The notes under the pieces: generated by a model
What the model saw: only the letters and a program-made list of their open reading frames with translations
Databases searched by the model: none
Told to the model about the DNA's origin: nothing
NCBI GenBank assembly: GCA_963920765.1
Contig: OY987251.1
Location: 1,862,501-1,926,500, forward strand
Origin: Ulota crispa
Lineage: Eukaryota; Streptophyta; Bryopsida; Orthotrichales; Orthotrichaceae
Direction: 5' to 3'
Length of the DNA: 64,000 nt
Shown: positions 46,241 through 57,021 of the stretch, in pieces
How positions within the stretch are numbered: position 1 is the stretch's first letter
How the letters are laid out: every line of letters starts with the position of its first letter
Translations under genes and position numbers: made by a program

Positions 46241-48447
46241 AGGTTGAGCTGCAAAGATTCTAAAAGAACTGCTAGGAGGGCTTGGATTGGTGCAGGAGTT
46301 CTAATAGGGGTACTGGTAAGCTAAATCTTAGAGAAGAGGCTCTATTCTACTTAGGGGTTCTAATAACTAACTATGCGACCTGGATGATAACTAGGACTTC
46401 TAAGAAGTGTGGAAAAGCGGCATCGCCAATCATAATCCAATTTCCTAGGGGTTAGTATGACAAAGACAATGGGAACTATGCTTTATCTAAGTGCAAAGGA
46501 ATGGGGCTCCACCAAAGGTAAGGCACAAGAGTACTCAAGACAAAAGAAGCTACGGACTTAGTAGGGACAAGTGAGAATGATGGGAGAATGGTCTAAATTG
46601 AAGGAAATCATGCTTGGGCCCAAGTGATACAAGTGCTAGTAACCAAAGGGAGATGGCAAGTGACCCAAAAAGGATCATGAAAAGAGTACAAGTGATAAGA
46701 GATGGTTTGGGAAGGAGGTGGGCCTCCCTTTGTACATTTGGGGGACAACACCACGGCCCTCTATCTAGGAGATCCATAGATCCCTTGAAATCTACTTAAA
46801 ATCTAAAAAAAACTCAAAATGGATGAAATATGGATGAATTTGCCATAACTTTTGGAGCGTAGCTCCAAACAAAAAACGGATAATGGATGGTGGCAATGGA
46901 TTCATTGGATCCAAAATATAGCCGATTTTGATTGTTCACGCTTTCAATTCCAAGCTACAGGGCGTTAGGAATCTTGAATGAAGGATTAATGGTGGATGAA
47001 TGAAAAACCCAAAATTGGGAGTTCATCCAAAAATGAGAATTGATTTCCCAAGGTCTTCCAGCGTTGTCGAGGGAGCCAGGAAACACTCCTTGCTTCCATC
47101 AAGTGGGCTCCAAATGGATACAATCTTGAAATTGGATGTTGCGCCCCTTCTTGAAACTGGATGGATGTCGTTATTTGAGGCCTTGCCGCTATTGAAATGA
47201 CTTGAAACTTGGGGGATTGTCTTAAATCCTTGAGAAACTCTTCCATGAGATTTGGTGGCATTTTCCTGCCATTTGTCAACCTCCTTTGACCGGGGTTGAC
47301 TAGTAGCCTAGTAGGGTTGACCGCTTGGAATCACGCTCTTTAAAGAGCAAAAGGTATTGGGAACCTTGGGTATAGACGCACCAAGTATTGTTGTTGTTGA
47401 TTGTTGAGTTGTAAGCTGGCGGCGTGGCCCTTAGCCATGGTGTAACAGAGCAATTCCTAAAGAAACCTTCTCTAATTAAATTAGTGGGGACTTTTGAAGG
47501 GGATCCCAAGCCCCTAGTGGCATAACCTAAACTAACCCTCTCTAATTAGGCTAGTGGAGATTTTTGGAGGGGATCCCAAGCCCCATGTGCTATAACCTAA
47601 ACTAACCCTCTCTAATTAGGTTAGTGGGGACTTTTGGAGGGGATTCCAAGCCCCTAGTAACTGTGTCACTCAAACTAATTAAAATCTACTAACTCTCACT
47701 AAATCACTTTTAACGACTTGCCAAATGGGATAGGGTAAATGGCATATCGCTAACCATTTGGTCTAGCTAATCTAAATTAACATATATGGCTATTCCACTT
47801 ATATTGATGTAATTTCAATGCTAAATAAAACAAAAAACAAATTCAGGACTCCTACTGCTGAATTTGGGACTTACATATTGCCACAAGCACATGATCTAGT
47901 CTGCCGAGATGAAGCCTTGAAAGTCCAAGAGCAAGGTCTATTTTGGCGAATTCCAATCCCAAACACAAGCTGCCTACATCATTGATGCAGCTTACCACTA
48001 CTACGGCAAGCAGGGCTTTCTCAACTTTCCAAACGAGACCCATTGGATGTTGTCATCTAGGGTCATACCAATAGGCTTTGACGAGAAATGCAAGCTGAAA
48101 TTTGTGAAGGAGCAAGCAAAGTGACTGGCATTAGAAGCGTCTGCACAGCCTCCCTCTCACATTTCATTGCACTTCAAAATTTGCATATCATTGTATAATG
48201 AGTACAATGCAAACATTTCATGGTTGCCATCATTCTTTGAGAGATTGTTTCCAAGCTTGGGTGGCAATGGCGACAAAGCAAACAATGGCATCTCCCGATT
48301 GCAACCATTGTCGCTTGTGTATGCAGAAGCTAGGTCGGGCGGCAAAGATTGGACGAAGATGGTACTAGCATAGATGCTGATTGTGGGTGCTATGGTGAGT
48401 ACATGAGAAGAGAGGTAGGGCAAGCTTGAATGCAACGTAGAGGATGC

Positions 48448-51400
48448 TGTGAGTGCTCAAACCTCCCCCTCAAGAAGTAAGCGCAAGCACAACCAAGTTC
48501 TAATCTTAGCTAGAAAATGAGCTAAGCGTGAAAAAATAGCAAGAGGGTGGGTTTAGTTGTAGATGTTCAACTAAAGATGCCTTCCAAGCAATGGATCTTT
48601 CCTAACAAACCTCCAACATACAATAATGAACAAATAAATAAAAGAATTTACGTAGCATGCCAGACGTGGCTAGTTGTAGTGAGGGCCAAAGTAATCATAC
48701 CTCATCATGGAGTTTGACATACCCTATAGCTGGGTCGTGGATGGCCTCCATTCTCCCTTATGCGTGGATGTGGTGGTGTTGAAGTGAATGTGAGGTGACT
48801 TTAATCTAAGGAAGATTAATCACAACACTCTGGTGGGCTGCTAGATCAACCCTTCCTATCATACCGATTTAGGCTATAGTCATGTGACAAATAATCACAA
48901 CATAAACCCGCTTCCAAGTTCCAATCTTTAGGAGAGAATCTCCTAATTAGGAGGAGTTGAATAATATCCTCAATGCAAGCGAATATCCCCTAACTCCCTT
49001 GATAGACCAAATATGATGGGTTATTGGTTTATGTACTTGCTATGACGCAATTTCTACTCCAAACAAAATAAGGGTCTTCCCTTGCTTTGGAACAATTGTT
49101 AAATTATCATGCTAATCCAAAAAATGTGGGGGCATTTAAGAGCTTCCAAAATTACTCTCAAAAGCCAAGAAAATCCTGTGATATATAAGGCCAAACCTGC
49201 TAGCTAGTGGGGGCGGAGCTCAAAGTTGCAAGGGCGGAACTTGAGGGCCAAGGTTTGGGTACAGCAGGGCAGGGTTTAGTTATGGCAAGGTCCAAGTACA
49301 AGCCCCTCGACGAGGGGCAACGGCTGACTATTGCCGTGATTGAGCTCTGCTAGTGATTGAGCTCCACTGGTGATTGAAGTGCTGCCAATGATTAGAGCTC
49401 TGCTGGTGATTGAACTTTGCTGGTGATCAAAGCTCTACTAGTGATCAAGCTTTGCTAGTGATCGAGTTTTGCTGGTGATTGAGCCTTGCTAGTGATCGAG
49501 CTCAGTAGTGATTGAGCTTTGCTAGGGTGATTGAACTTTGTGGTGAGTGATGCTGTGGGACCCAAATGTTGTGGCTGGGATAGGGCTGATGGACTAGAGA
49601 GCTAAGGGGGAATTGAGAGCAGACTTTGGAATTCAAGAGCAAAGGTCATGAGGGTAGCTGTGGAATTCAAGAGCCAAGCTCGTGAGGGCAGCTGGGGAGT
49701 TTAAGAGCTAAGTGGCAGTTGAGAGCTGGTTGTGAGGATTTGAGAGCTTGGGGGAATTGAGAGCTAGTTGGGAGGATTTGAGAGCTTGGGGGAATTGAGA
49801 GCTAGTTGGGAGGATTTGAGAGCTAGGGGGAATTTGGAAACTGGTTGTGAGGGCAGCTGTGGAATTTGAGAGCCAAGCTCGTGAGGGCAGATGGGGAGTT
49901 TGAGAGCCAAGCTCATGAGGGTAGTGCTGGGAGAGTGAGGTTGTGGGATTTGAGAGCTAAAGCCATGAGGGCAGTGGTGAACTTGGGAGCTAAGGCCGCA
50001 AGGGCAGTTGGGGAGTGCAAGAACTAAGGCCATGAGGATAGCTGTGAAAGTTGAGAGCTAAGGCCGTGAGGGCAGTGGTATACTTGGGAGCTAAGGCCTT
50101 GAGGGCAACTAAGAACAATGCTGGGAGACTTGGAGGCTATGGTTGGGAGAGTGGATGTGGACAATGGTTGTTGGTGTGGAGAGGAGAGTAGGGCCACCAG
50201 CTGAAAGACTTTGGTAGCGAGGTTAGGCCTCAAGCTAAGGGAGTCAGTGAGCTAGGTGTCTTCTAAGAGAGCTGTTTGAGGAATTCTAAGAGCTAGCCAA
50301 GAGAGGCTGACTGAAAGGATTCCCGCAAAGCTACTAGGAGGGCTTCTTCTGGTCCTGGAGTTCTAATAGCAACTAGTAATCTAGTTTCAAATAAGGTTTC
50401 CTATTCTAACTATGAGCTCTCTCTAACTAATGGCTTTGGAAGCAATTGGAACTTCTAAGAAGTGTGGAAAAGCGACATTGCTAGTCAAAATCCAACTTCC
50501 TAGGGATTAGTATGACCAATGCAAGCAAAGTTATGCTCTAACTAAGTGCAAGGGGGAGGGCTAAGGATGTGGCAAGGTACAAGTGGTGAAGGAAGATGGA
50601 GTGAAGGGTGACAAGGGAAAGTGGGACAAGCTACAAGTGATGGTAAGTGATAAAGAGACCAAGGAAAGAGTACAAATGAGGACTAATCTAAAAACAAGAA
50701 AGTGATGAGAATGATGATGTGTTGGGAGGAGGTGGACCTCCCTTTATACATTTGGGGGAGGACACCTCGCTCCTCTATCTAGGAGATCCATAGATTCCTT
50801 GAAATCTACCTAAAATCTAAGAAAAACTCAAAATGGATGAAATCTGAATGAATTTGCCATAACTTCCGATGCTTAGCTCCAAACAACAAATGGATGGTGG
50901 CATTAGATTCCATGGACCTAAAATAGCTGGTTATGGTTGTTTACACTTCCAATTCTAAGCTATAGGGCATCGGGAATCTTGAATGAAGGGTTAGTAGTGG
51001 ATGGATGAAAAATCCAAAATTGGGAATTCATCCCAAATTGAGAAATTGACTTCCCGACGTCTTCCAACGTTGTTGGAAGAGCCGGGAAACAATCCTTGCT
51101 TCCATCAATTAGGCTCCAAATGGATGATATTTTGAAATTGGATTTTGCGCGCCTTCTTGAAATAAGCTGGTTGTGATTGTTTGAGGCCTTGCTACTATTG
51201 CAACAACTTGAAACTTGGGGGATTGTCTTAAATCCTTGAGAAACTCTTCCATGAAATTTGGTGGCATTTTCCTGCCATTTGTCAACCTCCTTTGACCGGG
51301 ATTGACTAGTAGCCTAGTAGGGTTGACCGCTTGGAATCATGCTTTTTGAAAAGCGGAAGGTCCTTGGGAACCTTGGGTATAGATGCACCAAATCAAAATT

Positions 51401-51802
51401 GTGATGTGAACCGGATGACGTGATCCTTGGCCATGGCATAACTAATCTACTCCTAAACTAACCCTCTTTGATTAGGTTAGTGGGGACTTTTGGAGGGGAT
51501 TCCAACCCCCTAGTAGCAAATCCTAAACTAACACTCTCTAATTAGGTTAGTGGGGACTTTTGGAGGGGATCCCAAGCCCCATGTATGTGTGTCACTCAAA
51601 CTCACTAAAGACCACTAAATCTCACTAAATCTCTCCTAATGACCTACCAAATGGAGTAGGGTAAATGGCGTATCGCTAACCATTTGATCAAACTAATTTG
51701 AATCAACATAAATGGCTATTCCACTTATATTAACATAATTTCAAAGCTAAGTAAAACTAAAAAATAAATTCAAGACTTTCGGTGTTGGATCTGGGACTCA
51801 CA
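48448..51802 (+). mobile_element. TGTGAG-family long non-coding element, copy 2
   Basis: It starts TGTGAGTGCTCAAACC at 48,448 and ends GGGACTCACA at 51,802; 3,355 bp, same orientation as copy 1 and 572 bp downstream of it. The right 1 kb (about 50.75-51.80 kb) is almost identical, inverted, to 57.02-58.08 kb of copy 3. The left 5-mer GATGC and right 5-mer ACCTA do not match, so no target duplication is visible. Two 'cctctctaattagg' units near 51.46-51.58 kb. No protein domain. Confidence 0.7.
49330..50230. repeat. Minisatellite core of copy 2, two unit types
   Basis: First block (49,340-49,545): units of about 17-22 bp, 'gattgagctttgctagt'. Second block (49,600-50,110): units of about 45-50 bp, 'gagagctaaggccgtgagggcag'. 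It occupies the same place as the copy 1 and copy 3 cores, but the repeat units differ in length and sequence. Confidence 0.75.
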
Positions 51803-53260
51803 ACCTATCTTGGTGAAATTATAAACCGTAAACCCAACATTGAAGATTGCGCTCAGAATGAGTAGGAGGTTGGTTACATCAGCAAGCAAGCTCTCAACTA
51901 ATAGTAATAAGTGTTTCCTCATTGCACAATCCCATACACAACAAAAGCTGCCATGCAAAGCCTGGTTCTATACACCAAAACAAGTACAAGTAGAATGCTC
52001 TGATTTTTGACATGTTGGTTTCATCCACAATTTGTTGTAGATTCTCTAGTGGCCAAAAATCTAAAGAAGTAATCAGTGGGGTGCATTAATATGGTCAAAG
52101 TTGGCCCTAGCGTAGGCCTGAAGAAGTTGTGTATCATATGTGCCAACAAAACTACCAAATCTTGCCATTGGTCATCAAGAATTTTTTTGTTGAATGGCCA
52201 AGTACTCACATCTTTTGAAGAGTTATATAGGCCCAATTCATGCATGGAGGCTTCATTGTAATGGTTTGGGTTACTATTGGATCCGCTGTCAATGTGCACT
52301 TCAACTAACTGGAAATCTTGGTAAGCTAATGTCCATTCTTGGTCGTCATCAAAGCCCTCCTTGGAGCCCTTGATGGCTTTGACTTCAAAAATGGTTGAAC
52401 TGCCTTCACCTCCAACTAGATGGTCATTGGAAAGTAGTGTCCGCTGTGTACTTTGGAACAGACCTGTGGTGCATGCGATGCCGTCAGCGACTGCAACTTA
52501 CCAATTCTCAGGGTCTGGCAATACTAGGCACGCTAAATCCTAAAACAAGGTTCATTTAGAAAGCAGACGTTAGCTATGTCCTTACTTGCAAATTTGATTA
52601 GCTTCCATTGCAAGTCTAATGTTGCAGGTGTTGATAGAAACCAATGGAAAGGAGCGGTGGTTGCCAATGCATGTGATGGAGAAGAAGGAATTGTACTGGC
52701 AGACATGCGGATTCTTATTTGCATCAAAATTGGACTTCTAGATTCCACATCAATTCATAGGTCCTCCCACCCTAGAGGCGCAATCATTGCATCTCACCGT
52801 TGCGCCACTTATGTGATGCCCTGACTACGTCCACTGCGTGCACGGCTTGCACCTTTGCATTCTTTGTGTGGCATGCTACTGGTCTCCACGGTCGATACAA
52901 GATTGTTCAAGCGCTGCTTCAACACGCCTTGCCCTCTTGGCCTACGAGGGAGTTTCCCATGAATTGCCTCTTGCAATTCCCTCCGATTCACAATAATGTT
53001 GGGGAGATTGCAACACATTGGAGATGCTTGAGGTGTTGGTCCAAGGTGCAGGACAAAACTCCCTGATACCTTGCCATTCACCAAAGTTGTCTCCTTCCAA
53101 GTATATGCCAGACTGATTAGCATGCTTTGTGGTGGGGTTGCAAAACACTCTTGGCTCTCCATCAAAGAATCCTCGCTTGTTGTGGCGACAAGGTGCACAC
53201 ATGTGTGGTGATCTATAATCCGGTGGGAGAGCTAGTTCTAGTAAAATTGTGTTAGGCAAT
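51803..53260. other. Gene-like island of moderate GC, family not recognised
   Basis: GC is clearly higher than in the AT-rich background, and several frames of 60-130 codons are open on both strands. The longest is minus 53198-52809; minus 53259-52942 has a Cys/His-rich start (HMCAPCRHNKRGFF), and minus 51958-51770 is hydrophobic (LLLILSAIFNVGFTVYNF). No single strand or frame dominates and I can assign no family. It is most likely a decayed gene or captured gene pieces. Its left edge is the end of copy 2. Confidence 0.3.
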
Positions 53261-53752
53261 CCATGATTGACTAATTTTTTTGCTTTTATGGAATAGAAGT
53301 GAACTAATTATTTATCAAATATATGAATTTACTAATTACTAGGTTTCTTAAGTTGTTAAATTGGTTAAGGAGGGATTGTAAATTTCCTCCCTAATTGGAA
53401 ACCAAAACTAGGAAAAACAAGCAAGGATTGGGAGGTGGCATTGCCACCAAAGAACAATATGGGAAGCAATCCGAAGACTCACCAGAATGTAAACCGGAAC
53501 CTAATGGAAACTTAACAGAAACCTAAACGGAAAAGGACAGGCTTAAGCTAATCCAATGATTAGGGCAACGGTTGCAACGATTCGATCAGCGTTGTTCTAC
53601 AATTAGGGAAAGGAGGACGATTGACCCATCTTCCTCATTTGCACCATTTTGCTCCTACAATTTTCCTTGTGCAAGTTTTGAGTTTGCTGATTAAGGGTTA
53701 GCAAGCGAGATTTATAAGTTGTAGTTTCCGATTTTCCAATCCACCCAAAACA
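53261..53752. other. Leader-like region before the gag-like frames, nothing assigned
   Basis: AT-rich to 53.4 kb, then balanced sequence with many 'ccggaaccta' phrases. No LTR copy or primer-binding site recognised. Confidence 0.4.
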
Positions 53753-55502
53753 ATGGTGAAGGTAGAGAAAGAAAGAGATTTAGTATCACTTTGGTCAGTA
53801 AATCCAAGGGAGAAGGAATTGTTGGAGGAGGACCTGAAGTGGATGGGGTGCCAAGGATTGATCCGGGTGCCGCGGAACTTGAAGAACAAGGCCATGGTAG
53901 GAGAACTAATGGCGGATCCGTCCAACAAGTGGACCGGAACAAAGAGAGCCGATCCAAAGAAGTGGTCGACCTCATTGTGGTGCAAGGTTTACAAGTTCTC
54001 TTTGAAAGAAGAAGGTCTAGCCTCTTGGACGGCCAAGGTATGTGAGGGTTTGCTCACTGCAACCACCCTAAGAATGGTTATGCAATCTTAGATTGCATAA
54101 ACATCCGAGAAAAGAGAGTGCTAGTATTTTTAGTTCCAATCTTGACTTTGGACAAATCCAAGCATTGCACTTTCTTGTTCATAAACACTATTTTTAGAGT
54201 GTTTGAGGAAGAGATAGTGATTAATTGGGGGCACGTAATCAAGGAGCTAGTACTCATGATGGTAGAGTCGCTCAAAAACACTAAGTCTTCCGAGCTCAAT
54301 CCTTTCCTCTTCCACCTCTATAATTATTTAGAAATTCTAAGAGGGGGAGAGCTTTCCAAGTATGAGATAGCAAAGACCATGCTTGAAAATGACATTCCCT
54401 AGGTGCAAATTCAGTACATGAGTCTAATGAGTCCAAAGCCAATTCATCGGAACCAATGAGAGTAAAATGTACTTGACCAAAGGAGAAAGGACGAGCTGAT
54501 TCGGAGGAGAAAGTAGGAAGACTGGAGGGAGGTAAGGGAACTGATCTTGTCTAGGGAGGAAAGACAAAGGATGATTTGGTCATTAAGGTGATCAAGGATC
54601 TTGAGGAGATCTAGGAATTGATCATGCTTCAGCATGATGTTCCTTGGAAACCTTGTACAATGTTGGTCGTTCCTTTGCCAGAAGTGCTAGGCAAGGTTAT
54701 GGACCTCCGTCATTTGAAGGACTTGAAGGAGATGGAGGTAGGGGTGCTACATGCTACAATGAAGGAGCTTCTAGAGGAGTTGATGAAGGAAGCAAAACAT
54801 GTGAGGTTGGCCAAAGAAGCTATGATCCACATTTTGGATCTTCAAAAGTTTTTGGGGAATCTAGGCGACGTGGTGGCCAAAGCCAAGCTCTGCAACGCCA
54901 AGATAATGAAGGAAGGAGCAACACAAATAGGGCCCAATATAGTCAAGGTAGTGGTGGAGTATAGCCGAAGGATTGAGGCAATGCTGGTCAAAATGAGGAT
55001 TCTCACTCACGTGAAGGCACTAGAACTAGAAGCAGCAAGAGGATCTGGTCTAGAAAAGCAAGCAACACTTGCTCGAAAGGATGCTTCATTTCTTTTGCTC
55101 AAGCCGACAATGCCAAAGGAGAAGGACAAATCAAAGACTCTTGAATCCATGCACCCTCTGACCAAGTTGGATTTTGAACCAATAGAGACGTCTACCCAAC
55201 GCTCGCTTAGAAGCCAATCCCAAACACCAACAAAAGATTTGGGTACAATGAAGGATCCAGATACAACAAAGGAGCAAGCTTTAAGGAGTGATCCGGGTGC
55301 AGCAGAAGAGCCAAGCCTAACCAAGATACCAAGTCTAGTGAAGTGGAAGAGGATTAAGGTTTATAGAAGGGCTTCAGCCTCACCAAGCAAGGAGAAGATT
55401 ATCTTCACCAGCAAGGAAGATTTGTTTCCGACCAGGTCCAATACTGATAGCAGGTCTAGAACCTCTCAAGATGAATCGGAACACTTAGATCTAGATGCTT
55501 AG
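53753..55502 (+). pseudogene. Retroelement gag-like polyprotein region, frameshifted
   Basis: Three plus-strand blocks in different frames follow one another. 53,753-54,091 (REKELLEEDLKWMGCQGLI). About 54,040-54,402 (NGYAILDCINIREKRVL, INWGHVIKELV, NPFLFHLYNYLEILRGG). 54,618-55,502 (294 codons: helical, Leu/Lys/Glu-rich, possible coiled coil to about residue 140, then Ser/Thr/Lys-rich and basic). The block FLFHLY--LE-LR-GE resembles a gag-like protein common in plant repeat-derived predictions, from memory. No protease, RT or integrase follows, so it would be a gag-only derivative or a broken element. Confidence 0.45.
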
Positions 55503-56040
55503 AATCTGGCAATTGGAAGAAAGCGGAAGTTGAAGTCAGACCGAGAGGACATGGCAAACTTCCGCCAAGAAGAAGACTGGTAGTACATTAGAGACCAAAA
55601 AAAGCGCGGGTAGCTACAAAACCTAATAGATAGGTTACCTGCGGAGTAGCAATAATAGGTGGAGTAAATAAATAATTTAGAATAAACAACTTGAGTATTT
55701 GAAAAGGTGGAGGTTAGTTGCTTTCCAGTTAGGATAAGCTTGGATTCCCGGATCTGGTAATTTCGGATCTAAGATCCCCTTTTTGTGGAGCTTTGCGGTG
55801 GATAGTTAGATCCACATTTTTCTAGATTAGGGAATGACAAGAGTCATTTCTTGGTCTGTAGTTTATCTTCTCAGGTACTTTTTGAGTTTCTGAAGGATTG
55901 GCTACTAGGGCAGAATTGAGATTGATGCCCCGGGCATTTTTACGTTTGTAAATTCTGTAATGCAAGCGTGCTCTAGATTTCCACATCTGATCTCTGAAGT
56001 TAGTTCTTTGTGTGTGTGAGGATGGTATGCCGGTAATGCT
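55503..56040. other. Spacer between gag-like region and LTR-like repeat
   Basis: Nothing recognised. The left boundary of the LTR-like repeat could lie in here, because its other copy is cut by the window edge and cannot define it. Confidence 0.4.
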
Positions 56041-56729
56041 AGAACCATTGCTTAGTGCAGGTAGCTGAGTTTGTTTGTGTTTGGAAGAAGGGACAACCCC
56101 CAGATTCTATTCAATCCGGTTTCTGGAGCATCTTGAGATGGTTGGAAAATTGTGTTTACTAAGAGGTAGCTTTTGTTCTGTATTCATCATTGGGAGACTT
56201 CTGTGAAGAATAGCTACCCTTAAACTTAGTTCAATGAGGAGAAACTTGCATCTTGTTGTCTTTGTTTGTTTTGCTGTTTTCTTACAGTGGTACTTCAGTC
56301 ACTTAAATCTCTGGTAGGGTAGAATTCAACGCATCCTTCCTCAATTTCAATAGCAGAACCCTCTGATATAGAGGCAAAATTTTTGTTCTAGTTACTTTAG
56401 GTTGCCACCAAATTTGAAAACAGCACAGAGATTAGGATATTTCTTTTGGATTGGTGAACAGTTGTAATAGTTTAATAACCGGAACGATAAGATTGGGAGT
56501 TCAATAGAACGTTAGGAAAGAACTTCTAGATCTCATTTTGGTGTGTTTGTGTTTATATTTGTGTTTGTGTTTGTTTGTGTGCTAGACATACTAACTAGTT
56601 TCCAATTCCAGTCAATTCTTTAGGAGTTGCACACTAAATCCTTGCCAAACAATACATGAGTCATCTAATTGGCGTTTTTGTCAAATTTATATTCTAATTA
56701 GAAGATAAATGCTTTCTTGTGCGACAACA
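56041..56729 (-). repeat. LTR-like repeat, second copy (probable solo LTR)
   Basis: Homologous to 1-888 in the same orientation. The right edge in complement starts TGTTGTCGCACAAG at 56,729, directly followed by the gene-like island. There is no chromovirus pol beside it, unlike the copy at the window start, so a solo LTR is the simplest reading. The gag-like frames to its left run in the opposite sense and are probably not part of the same element. Confidence 0.55.
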
Positions 56730-57021
56730 ATCCGTTTGCAATGTCTTGGGACGCATTAGAGATGCAACAAGGAAGATCATGAATGTGTGCTCTATCAATT
56801 TTTGCTTTGCTGGAGTCGTCAATTCATCCATGAACTAGTCCAAGAATTTGCCATTGCTGAGGTTTTGACGTGGATTTGTATGGCAAGGCACTTTGCTTGT
56901 TCCGCCTCTCGTATCGCCGCCCGTTTCCTTGCATCCACTCTCAGGCGCAGCATCATTGCAAACGATGGGGTTGGGAAATAGCTTCTCCCAAATAATGGTG
57001 TTGACGTTGCTCCCAAAGCCG

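Larger units (their letters stand above)
43205..47875 (+). mobile_element. TGTGAG-family long non-coding element, copy 1
   Basis: It starts TGTGAGTGCTCAAACC and ends TTTGGGACTTACA (one change from CTCACA). It is flanked by TATGG (43,200-43,204) and TATTG (47,876-47,880), a 5-bp duplication with one change. The layout is: conserved 5' part (to about 43.56 kb), inserted 800-bp TIR element, conserved part, minisatellite core (44.8-46.1 kb), conserved 3' part with 'gagatccatagat', and three tandem 65-bp 'cctctctaattagg' units near 47,455-47,660. TG...CA ends with a 5-bp duplication point to an LTR-type integration product, perhaps a very long solo LTR. No protein domain was found. Confidence 0.7.
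43104..48370 (+). pseudogene. AP2/ERF-domain transcription factor, disrupted by an inserted element
   Basis: The start ATG at 43,104 follows an A-rich context (CACAATGA). The first 33 codons give a Ser/Pro/Gln linker, then EVK(stop)FNGVCY, the AP2 entry (usually FRGV-YR). Copy 1 of the TGTGAG family interrupts after 43,204 and coding resumes at 47,876. If the insert and one 5-bp duplication are skipped, the frame continues with HKHMI(stop)SAEMKP(stop)K, then KVYFGEF, and AAYHYYGKQGFLNFP. This is the AP2 domain: W-AEI-P-K, V-LG-F, A-AYD-AA---(Y)G--A-LNFP. Stops at 43,182 (TGA), 47,897 (TAG), 47,918 (TGA) and 48,122 (TGA) are each one transition from the expected R, W, R and R/Q. The frame then stays open to TAG at 48,371. 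It is a dead gene; AP2 proteins bind GCC-box or CRT-type DNA. Confidence 0.7.

Noticed and set aside
47852..48043. 63-codon minus-strand frame
   Set aside because: Antisense to the AP2-domain segment, which explains the open frame.
54644..55324. Frames overlapping the 294-codon gag-like block (106 codons plus, 105 codons minus)
   Set aside because: Shadows of the longer plus-strand frame.
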